Source: Pogonophryne albipinna (Eukaryota; Chordata; Actinopteri; Perciformes; Artedidraconidae). Taken from it: 64,000 nucleotides of DNA. The stretch is taken from assembly GCA_028583405.1 (NCBI GenBank), contig CM053256.1:22727325-22791324 (forward strand). Direction: 5' to 3'. Positions 12,901 to 24,900 of the stretch are shown piece after piece. Each line of letters opens with the position of its first letter. Position 1 is the first letter of the stretch. Under the pieces are notes generated by a model. It ran no database searches and was not told the DNA's origin. It saw nothing but the letters and a program-made list of their open reading frames with translations. A program made the translations under genes and the position numbers.

Positions 12901-15900
12901 GCTTCGGTGTAAAGTGTCTTCTGTGATACATGTAAGGGGAACTCTTTAGAACCTGTCAATGCAAACTTGGTTTATTCAGTGTGAGATGTGTGCAGTCCTG
13001 ATTTATTCAGTCTGGGCCACAGGATCATCATGTTACTTCATAAAACTAGACGACAAGTCTACGGTCATGCCAGTGGACCTGTGAGGTTCATCCGATCACA
13101 GTGGTGATTTGAGCTATGGTAAAATGCAGTTATTCAACATCTACTAAACTATGTTCACTCAGTCAACCCTTAGTAAGCATGCCTACTTGCAGGGCTGCCT
13201 CTGGCCAACTTGTGGCCCCACTCAAAGTTATGTGATGAGGCCCTCTGCGTCGCGGGGGGGGGGGGGGGTGCAGTTGAGGCTCCCTCCGCTAGATGAGGCC
13301 CCTGCGTGATCTGCGCGTAGGGAGGGGCTGCCTTGCTTACTTGTGTAGGTACTGTATGTTATTTTTCTTAAACCAAGGCATTGGTGAAATTTGATTTTGG
13401 CTAAGAAAGGCATTAGAATGTTTTCTTGAGGGACCTTAAAGTATTATCGGCAAGTGGTATTTGTCCTCTGCAAGGCAAAACAAGACCATCCTCACAAACT
13501 GCCGTATTATGAGCATGTGCAAGAAGCTTATTATGTCCAATTTGTACATGTATTTGTAGGGGGCATCTCTAGTTAACCTAGTCATTATTATGGAAGCCGT
13601 GTGAAATCAAACTGGATCAAAGTGATGGACTAACATTTCCAATACTGGTGCAACTTTGCTAAAAAAACATGAGATTAGGAAATTGTTCGAATAGTTCTCA
13701 TCTGGTAAAACAGTCTATCATGGTCTAGCTTTTATTATTAGCTTTCAATACTTCAATGAATGGGCACAAAAGATGCAAAAGAAACAGGCTATTTAGTTCT
13801 GCTTTGAAGCTGCTTCAGGTTCTCAGAGCCATTCTTAGCCCCTTACATTACTGTCCCATTTATGATCCCCCACCCTCCTCCAGCTTTAATTTATGCAAAA
13901 AGTGACAACAAAAATAACAAAGGTGATGAGAAAAAAGGAAAACTGAAAATGCCTATCACTGTGGCCGACCTGTAAAGAGAGAACATTGAAAAGAACGCCC
14001 CCTGTAGGGTCAAGTTATTTAACCCCTGAGTACTTCAGTGCTGATGTAAGAGTTCCCACTCTCTCATGAATCACACCAAAGCCTGTATCTCGCATGTACA
14101 GTAGTTTAGAAAAACGGAAATCAGAATGAACACCACACTTTGCTGCTTGGGTCACTTGGAGAGCTAATGTCTTAAGCTGTTTAATGAGCAAGTAAGGCCC
14201 ACATCCCCCGTCCCCTCTTTCTTAATCTGAAAGGAGCTGGCAGTGATGAGGCACCACTTTTCCAGAAAGACATTGTTGTCAAACCCCGACACCTGATCCC
14301 AGCTTTCAGCAGCCTCCAGTCCCCTCTGAACTAATTAAATGATTTTGCCAAAAATCTCTCTTCTCCATTTCACGGTAGGTGCACATAGAGCCTGCACACA
14401 TTTTCTTAAAAAGTGAAGAGCTGGTGTAGTTAAAGAGCAGCTGGCTCGCAAAGCTATGCATTGATGCCATAAGCTGCTACAGGCAAGAACAAACAAATTA
14501 AACTCATCTTTTTGTCAGCAGGGCTTATTATCCTTCCAAAATGTGTGCGTTAATGGAGTGGACATAGGTTGGGAGACGGAATAAAGTGAATTTCCAAAAT
14601 GAATGTGATTTCCAAATCCAATGGGGGCCTAAATTTAATAACAGATTCCATGTACCAAAGAAAAAAATAGAGGCCTGTTTCCCCCTTCCACGGCTATTTC
14701 AACCTCTCTGCTGCTTTTAAATTAAATAAGACCTCAATGGCTCCTCTACAGAACATGGGGGTCCCTTTTTAAAGGGTCAAACCAGAAGCACCATTCATCA
14801 CGCACACTGTCATTTATCACCAAAAGAGGCTGCTTTTAAGAAAAGTAGATGAAAGGCTCATGGGTTCCCTACTGGGCTGCCTGGATGCTGAAAATCACAG
14901 TCATGTGTGTGACGAGGGTTTAGCCACTTGGGTACAGTATAGAAAAGCTCAACTCATCCTCATCATCATGTTTGATCCAACTGAGGATTTACAGTTCACA
15001 TTTTCAATTGAGCAGGAAGGCAACGACAATAAAGTTAGAGGCCATTAACCCTGATAAAGTGTGTGAATCAAAACATCTCTAATGGGAGATGTTACTAAGG
15101 TACTGTAGGATGAACATTTATTTGACACACTAAGCTACAGTATAGAAAAACAATGGATGCAACATTTACTTTAGTCTGTAGATTAAACATGTTTACTTCA
15201 CCGCCATCATCAGTATTCATTTGTGTCATGAGGGGACTCGATGAAACAATGCCCTCTTTTTCCCTAAAGGTTATGACAGCATCAGAGAGCCCTGGATGTT
15301 TGCTGGCTGTCAGAAACAGAGAGGAGAGCATAATAGTATGTGATCCCTCACCCCTCTTCCTGGGCCTGTTTGTAACTTGTGTGTACACAGAGTATTTGGG
15401 AGACCAGAGACCTTTTAGACCCCATTTACACGCAAACGCACATGAAACGCAAATGAACCGAATACGATATCAAAAAAGTATTCCGTTCGCACGAGACTGC
15501 TCGAAAGCGCTGGAGACGTCATAGTAGATAATAATAATATATTTATTTTGTTAGCGCTTTTACAGGTGCTCAAAGACGCTTTACAGATATAGTGAAAAGA
15601 AAAGAAAGGAACAACAAATAAATATATAGTTAAAGTCAAATAATACAAAAACAATCACACATTAAAAGCCAGATTGAAGAGGTGAGTTTTTTGAAGGTGG
15701 GGAGGTCAGTGCAGTACCAGTACATATGCCGGGCCTGTAAGTGGCGCTGTACTTCCGCCACAAAATACACCAAAAGCAGCGAAGAAGACCCCAGAGCATG
15801 GTTGCCCTTCTGTTTATGCCCCGCGGTGGATTTAGCAACATGTAGTTCATGTAGTTCTCCATGTCCACTTGTTACTGATGGTTGTGGTAGAGGAGCTGTA

Positions 15901-18900
15901 GATTTTGCTCTAACATCTGTAGCATGGTCAGTAGCTACTGACAGTAGCTACTGACCATGCTACAGCAGTGAGCAGCAGAGGAGAGGTGGGGCTATGGCTT
16001 CATCGTTATCAGGAAATGATCGTATAGGACGTACACACGGAGCCGTTTGGCCCCCCAGAGCATTCCGTTTGCAGATCTATCCACCTTGGGACCCGTTATC
16101 GTTTGCGGGGTCCGTTTCCGTTACGGCCTCGTGTGAACGAGCGGGCTATACGAAAGAGAAAAGTAGCGGGAACTTTTGACCTCGACATGACAGTCAAAGG
16201 GAAGAGATGTCATGTTTGACTTGTCAGTGTGATGTTCTGATAAGCAATACATTTCTATAGAACTGGATACTATCATTGCCAGGAGAGGATAGTGCTCTGC
16301 AGAGGGGGAGCTACGTTTACAAACCTTTTTAATGATATTAGCAAACAAATGTTGCTTAACCTGGAAAAACCCACATCCTCTCAGTTACATTTCATGCTTA
16401 AAAGCTGCCGTACAGAATGTAACTTGTCACCTTTGTTTACTTCCCTAACAAGGTGACATCACTATGTAACGCTGGCTAGTGCTCCAACACATTGTACAAG
16501 ATAGCCAAGGGGCCGGACATCATAACAGAGCCGGCCAGCTAACCAATCAGAGCAGACTGGGCTCTGGTTTCAGACAGAGGGTGAAAAGAGGTGCTGTAGC
16601 TTTTTGAACATTAAAGTCACAGTAGAAGCACAAAATACAAATATAAACCTGAAAATGTGCATTGTATATCCTCTTTGCTTTACTTTATTTTGAATCCCTG
16701 CCTGGACTATATATGCTAAATCGAACTTTTGACACTTACCACGACTCCCCTGGGATGCAAATACATTTTAATTAAATAATTACTGCCCGAGTATTTAATG
16801 GTGTACCTTTTTAATAATACATGTATATGATAATATACTATTTATGAGATAAGTTTAATTAATTTAAAGATTACATAATTTTACGCTCCAGTAAATTCAT
16901 TAGCATTAAATTAGCATTTTTCTCAGAGCCTTCACCATGACAATAAATCTGGTAAGACAGTTTTTGAACACCCTTTAATCATTTAATTAGCACATTGACC
17001 AAACACAATTTTGTCTCAATCTAATGACATTGCATCTATAAAGTAGAGATTAAAAGGCTGTCGTGGGAAACAGCAGTTAACAAAAGATTATCACTATAAA
17101 GTCCATTCAGAAGCTTTTTTCAAGCTTTTGATTGTATCACACGATCTTCCTTTACTAAGCACTTCTTTAAATAAATCCTTAAAGGGCAACTCCATCTGCT
17201 CCAGAGCTGCTACTCAATGGACATTGGTGAATCCTATCAGTGATATCAGATTAAATATCATCCAAGCATGATCTGATGTAGTGTATTTTTAAGTTTTGCC
17301 AACCTTATTGGTGTGTGGCAAATGTTGCAAACATGAATATTAAGAATACCGATGATTTGTTGTTTACATTCTTGATCCATTAATACATTTGTTCTTGGTC
17401 CTTGTGGTACGAATTCACACATTGCCTTGTTTTAAGATAAGATAAGATAAGATAGTACTTTATTGATCCCAATTTGGGAAATGTTTGTGTTGCAGCAGCA
17501 TAAAAGACATGGCATTGTACAATACAAATTAAAAAGACTAGAAATAAACAGAAATGTAGAAAATTAACTTTTTAATAACTGTGCCTGCTTGACAACCTGC
17601 AATTTGTGTCTCATTGTAATCCTCATTATGTTCATGGGGAAAACAGGTCAGGATGTGCTGGTGCATGCCTTGTTAAGGAGCAGGTGGGTCTTTCTCCTGT
17701 GTATTGTGGAGGGGAAGGGTCTGTATTTTTTTGGGGGGGGGGGGGAGGCTGCAGAAGGATGTCCTTATTCATGCGGCTAACTAACGAGTCCCTCTGGCCC
17801 AGACCGCAACCAGCAGTACGGCAGACTAACAGCATTACCATCACAAAGGTCTATGTTCGGATGCAGTATGATAAAGGCATGGTATGGATAAAAAGGCATC
17901 CCCATTTCACACACTCATTGGGGGTGAGACTAAAGCTCTCCAAAGCATTTGAGCTTTCACAACAGGATAAGACATGCGTGTGCATCTTACACAAATGTCC
18001 CCAGGGAGACAGCGGCTTTATTCATACGAGACAAAACATGTAAAATTGAGAAATTATTTAATACCAAGAACAACGCCCTCTGTTGGAGAATGTTTTCCTA
18101 AATGGTCATCGGTAAGTTTCTTCAAAGGTCAAACAGATTCAAACACAGATTCTATTTGGTCTCTTGGCCCGTTCTAAGCATACAATCAATTAATGGTTTG
18201 AAACATTCAGTCAGGACAATGGACCACATCTACTTGAATGCACCATATAACTCAACAAAAACCAATGTTTACAACATCAATAAAAACTTCAAACTGCCTC
18301 AACCCTTTTGTGTAATTGATTCACAGCTCATTGAAGAAGGTGCAGACATTCACTAAGGATTTTTTTAAATAAATGATAACCTCACCATGTTTCCTCACTA
18401 CAGAGCTGTAGCATGTTCATGTTTTATGTTAGAATCACTTTCAGTTGATGCTATACAATATATTTCAACCCAGTCTCACGGCATTTCGTGTTATAGTCAC
18501 AAAATGTATTTAATCTATTGATTTCGTGTCACACAGAACGATTTTAAAAGCAATGTATTTCTATTGGTAGTATGTTTCGTGCCTGCACCACGTATTTTTG
18601 TCCGGTCGGGTCTTGGAAGACCGGAAGCTGTTTGGTTCATAAAAACATGTTCTTACTCAATATCTTAAGCCTAGCCCTTTAATTATAAATAGTATAATGT
18701 CTGAGTTTTTTTGCCCTCCGTGAGGAAAAGAAATGGGACGAAGAGCCTCAGAATACTGAAATCTGTATTTTTCGGCATCTTTTTTTCCTTCTAATTTGTT
18801 ATTATTTGGTGCAGACACGAAACATACTACCAATATAAATACATTGCTTCTAAAATCGTTCTGTGTCAGAATACTGAAATCTGTATTTTTTTTAAATCTC

Positions 18901-21900
18901 TTTTTCCTTCTAATTTGTAATTATTTACATTGCTTTTATGGGGAAATGGGGAAATCGTGTTGGTGAACACGAATCTATAGATTCATTTCGTGACTATAAC
19001 ACGAAATGCCGTGAGACTGTGTTGTATATTTAGCTTAATGATAATGTTTCTTATCAATGACTGGATAAACCATATCTAACCAAGCTGCTTTAGATTTGAA
19101 CCTAATCGGATTGGAGTTGGACACACCAGGTTTAATGGCCAATTAAAAAAGGTAGCTAGCGTTAGCAATGCTAGTGCTAAGATTAACTTGTTTGCTGACG
19201 TGCCCTTAATACAAAAATACTATCATGAATTACTATTTAAGTTCTTTCTTTGCCATTCAAAATTGTAATTTGAAAGCCCAATAGAGTGACCGTAGTTAGC
19301 TAATCTTAACATGATAAGATCACGTTGTAATCATAATACTATATTGTTGTGCTCACGACATTGGCTGTTTTTTCAAAATACCAATTGTATATACCTTGAT
19401 GTTAGTGGTTAAGGTTGTGGATCATGCACCTGATACAATGGACGTGATAGTTATTGATAGTCAAGTGCAATAAACATAGATAGATCCCAGCGTCAGAGGA
19501 GCTCTGCAGTTTGATTGCTTTGCCCTGCCTAAAGTGTCCTGAGAATTTTTTATTTATATTTCTGCTGAGTTGACTTCCTAATCTTAGTACAAATATTGGC
19601 ACATCTTGGTGACAAAATCTACAGTTGGTGTTCAATAAATGCCTGCATAGTCAGATCTGAGTGCTTCTACCATAAAAATCCTGCTTTTCTTTTTTTCTGC
19701 CCCCTTGCCCCATCCTCCCGTCTGACTCTAATGTCTTTTCAGTGTGTGTGCTCATGTGTGCAGAGGGCCTCCACTTCTGTAGCCTGTCCAGGCCAGGCAC
19801 AATGGAGCCTGATTCCCCAGCTCCCCTGTCCCCCGATGGCCTAAAGAAGTCCCCCAGCAGGACCACCTTAGTGTCCAATGAGTAAGTCTGAAACGTAATT
19901 TCCTTTTTCTCGTAATACTCAATTAACTTAAGTGTTTATTATAACAACTAGCATGACTCATTGGTCCATTTTCCTCTTTTTTCGTGGCATGGGCCATTTT
20001 TCCTACCGTTAGAATTAGATAAGATCTCAATCTGCATTCATATCCACAGGGAGAGTAGATAATAATAGGAAGGTGTTATTGCAGGAAATATGAGATAAGC
20101 CTTATAAAGCAACAATTGAAATTCCTATAGGCAGCATTTTCCTCCATGATAATGGATTGCCCAAACATCTCTGTTACGCATGCTTGCCCTGCACCATGGG
20201 GACGTTGGATAAATGAAAGAGGATGGACACAACTCACTGACTTTGTTTCAAGTCAGATTTCTCACCACCCACACAATTACTGTTAAATCATTATTTGGTT
20301 ATGCACGTTATTTTCCCTTTGCAAGATTTAAAGCACGTTTGAACTGAGTCCTTGTAACTTCTAGAAGAGTTAACACAAGCCATTACAACTTTTGTTCGCT
20401 CTCACAAGATAAGGGACCATTGGAATCCTTCTCATATTTTTAGCTAGCTAACCATTTGTGATGTTGGTCGTTAGTCCTCCACTTTTGTCCAAATGTTAAT
20501 ATTTAAACAGAGAGTGCATGTAGTCAGGGCCGCCCCTGGCCAACTTGGGGCCCCAAGCGACATTGTGAGATGAGCCCCCCCCCCCAACCGACAGGAGTGA
20601 AAACAAATGTTTTGGAAACAAAGTAGGCGACTTTGCAAATATAATTCCTGTTTATTATTATTATCAACACATTTTTTTATACAGTGAGGTAAATGGTAAA
20701 TGTGCATGTATGTCGTTCAGTATGTGTTTACAGGTGAATACGTCCTGCCAAATACTAGCCTCAAAAAGATTAAAATATAATTAATTTAAATAAACTACTT
20801 CTACTAATAATAATAATCATAATCATAATCAATTCAATAATATAAATACTATATTATTTTTGGCATAAGGCATAACATACTTGAATGAATGGTAAATAAA
20901 GAATGCTGGAAATAACTGCATCTCCATTAGCCTGTATGCTATGCAGAGACTGCCTTCTTCATTGCAGCTGATGTTTTAATATGGCAATTGGCAATTTGAC
21001 TTATACAACATTCGCAAGTTGTACATTTGACTCATACAATAACCCACCTTCGAGTGATGCTCTAGTTTCTTCATGTTTTTTTTTTTTTCCTCTTGCTCCG
21101 GACTGAAACTGTCTTTTCACCGACATCTCTTCACCTGCACTAGTGGACGTATCAAAGCCGTGATTGGTCCGATGTCGATTCATTGCAACGGTGTCGGGTT
21201 ACAGACATGCTCCCCTTGTTACCTCTCACTCTCGCTCTCGCGGGGGGTGCGCGGAGAACTGAGCGGAGAACTGAGCGGAGAACTGCGCACAGCAGCTGAG
21301 GCCCTCTGGGCGGGGCCCCCTGCGCAAGGCAGGGCCCCATGCAGCCTGCGTGATTGGCCTGTAGGGAGGGGCGGCCCTGCATGTAGTCAACATGTATAGT
21401 AAAGAGCAATGTCTCAAACAACCATAATGTCATCAAAGACTGTGGTCACGTTCTGTAAAGGATACACTTTTATTCCAGAATCATCTTTAAGTAAAAATCT
21501 TAGACGGTTTATGATCTGACACCTTTCGAAACGTATTCTTTGAAAACATTCCCATCAGCTTCAGCTGTACTTTATATTTCAAGCTAACCAGCAAATATTA
21601 GTATTCTAACACGCTAAACCTAAATGTTGAACATAGTAGACTTAAACAACACCGGCTTAGCATTAGCATGCTAGCATTATGTTGCGAAAGTATTAGCATG
21701 CTAACGTTTGCATTTCGCTTGAAGAACGGAGAAAGGATCCACTTGTTTTGCTGCTGAGCGTTGATGGTAATGCAATGTAGTTGCAATGTTCCCAGCCTGA
21801 TGATCACATAGGACCCCACAAGTGTATTTTTAGCACTGATAAGTCGCAGACATAGACAATGAGGGACAGAGAGAGAGAAGAATGGAGACATGACAGATGG

Positions 21901-24900
21901 ATTTCTTTTCACTATAGTTTGGCAGGATGCCCTCTGTATGAGAAGCTGTCAAATAATTTGGAATGATAAAAACAGCAATGCTGACAGCATGGAATAGATA
22001 TGCTAAACGTTTTTTCTGACTTCTACGTGGGCTATCGAGAAACACAAATATATTAAAAGGTTGAGAGACAAAAGAAGGCAGAGAGGCAGTAAACCCAACT
22101 AACCCTGGGGTCCAGAGGAAGCAGCCTCATCTCCATGCTCTTCAGCCACTGTCTCAGAGCTGTGATTTGACCCCTGAACTCGCACTGCCATTGACTCAAG
22201 TCCTCCACTTCTCTCCTAAAGCAGAAAAGATAAATACACCAAGTAAGATCATCTTATTCAATTAAACATCTCAAACATCTGTTAAACATGCACTAAAAGG
22301 ATGATTCAGATCACCTTACTATCAATTTGACATAGAAACACATTGGTAATGTTCTTTATGGTATCTCTTTAATGTTGTTGTGCCGTCACAAGGTCTTGGT
22401 TGTTTTTTGTCATCATATCAAGAGCTGAATACATTTCTACAAAGTTCATTTGTGTAATGACTTTAATACTCCGAGTGCAATGCCTGCCTACATTTTGAAT
22501 GTTTTAATGATTGGTAGAAGGCCGCACATTGGGAACGTATACCACAAAAAGCTCAATTGTGACCTGGACTGAAGCAGAAAGAGCTACAAGGCCTTACACA
22601 TTTATTATTCTTAACAAAAAATAATACAACCCAGGTTTAGAAAAAAATATCTCATTAGGGAGGCATATGCTCTCTTTCTTGGACTAGAACCTAATTTTTC
22701 CCATTTCATTATGTTTCAATTTGATTTTTACACTGTGTCCTCACTTCACAATTAAAAGCTCTGCCTTTGTGCCGTTGGCAGACACACCGGTCTACATAGC
22801 TGATACAATTGAACAACTGTCGACACAGGCCATTTGTTTTCTTTTGAACCTGACTGTTGGTAGCTACTTCAAATCAAGCTGGTTCTTATTTGGATCACAG
22901 TATTTGATCCAAATAAAGTTCAATTTCAAAGGAACTAGCATAAGTTATTATATTGGACACAATCTGAAACTCATTAAACATTTCTCAACAAGTTGGGTAT
23001 TTACTTCTACGGATCCTTGAATGTGTCAGATAATCAAAGGCACAGGTTGGTTTTCGAAGAATAAATGACATTTGTATACATTAGCATACCCATATCTCTG
23101 ATCCTGTGAGGTAGGCGATGATGATTCAAATAAAGCACTTCCTTTATCCTGCAAAAGATCATTGGGAAAAACAAAATAACACAATAATCGTTCCGATCTT
23201 AAGTTGTGATCACTTTTACAGCATTGGACTGATGACACAGGTGTTTGAACATTATTTTCTGCATTTGTACCTCCCTGTCTCCAGCCTCTGATGTGGGGAG
23301 AGCCGGGAGGGAAAGGGTCAGATCGGAATAGTCAAGGGAGCTGAGTGAAGAATTCTGGGAGGTCAATACACTGCTTCTTCTGTTGGCAGGGTCCTCCATC
23401 CAATCCAGCAGCTAATGAGGCACATAGAGCAACATATGTACACATCTGGTGTGAAGGAATGGGGATGTATATCCACATGCATACCAGTAATGTCCAATGG
23501 AGAGGTGAATTCAAAATGGCTAAATGGTGATTCAGGATATTTTAAATCGTAAACAGAATCTTTTTCCGGGGAATCTTTTTATTTTATGGGCAGCTAAAAC
23601 CGGTATTATGTAAGTCAGGCCATCATTGATATGTCAAATCATTATAGCAGACATGGACCTCGGGGGGATCATTACATTATCTGTTATAGATCAGGTCTTG
23701 GACTAATAAGTCAATGTTTAACCTGATTCGCTCTCTTTATTGGGGATGATTGTAGGCTAACACCGGCCTCTTGTGGCTAACTACTGCTTTCTCCAGATAC
23801 AAAATGCATACTAAGCCACTAGGTTGACTTGGAATTATTTTAACAACAGAGAGATCAATACAACAGCACCTTTGTAGAATTTTGATCAAATTACATTGAC
23901 TTTCTGTTCAGTGGTATGGAAGATAAATACTGAACAATGTTATTGCATTTTCACCCATGTAATACATACATCCTTTTGGTAAAAAATCTGTCATATGTTG
24001 TGTTTTAACATGGAGGGATAAACCAGATATTATGTGAATTTTCTCATTGTAGTTTTCTACTTTAGCATTAAGGGCTGTCAAAATAGTTCTCAATAAAGAT
24101 TCTATCGTGATGTTTTTTTTGTAGTAAGTTTAGTGAAATTGATCATTAACACATTTTTTAAATATATTTGCGCTCAAAAGTTGAAGGTGAAGAGAGACGG
24201 TACTAACATGAGATCAATATTTCATTTTCTGATCACAATTATTGTCGATATGTTACTTCAGCCAGCAGCACCACAAATTATATTCTGCTCTTAATAAAAA
24301 TTGCTTCAGATGCATGGGTATTGGTGCATGAATGACAAGATGGTCTCTTTAGAGCATATTTATTTACAACATAGTGTTAATGTTCAGAACTTACAACAGA
24401 ATCCACTCACCACATCATTCAAAGCAAAATATACCCCATAAGCATAAACAAACCAGTTCAATTGTTAAAGCGATATACTGCTCAAAGTCAGTTAAATCTG
24501 CAGTTCTCGTTATTTTACATCAACATTTCTTTGCCAAAAATCCTTTGTGAGGTTATTAAAACATGCAAGGCAAATTCAAGATATATCAAAACACTTTTTG
24601 AAAACAAAATGTAAAGATTTACAAAGGTAAAACATTTCAGAGATACATAACAGAAATGCAGAAAAGTAACTTAGCAAAATCAAGCAAAATGAAGCCCTTT
24701 GTTTAGTTTGCAAAGGACATCTAAGGCAGAATGTCAACTGAAATAAGAACATTTAATTTAATACATTCATTCATGCAATGTGATGCTGTCAATTCTCCAA
24801 ATATATCCTTGTAGCACTTTGGTAGGGCTGAATTTACAGAGAGATAATACAAAAATATACCAAGAAGAAATAAAATTCAAATAAAAGTAAAATAATAAAC

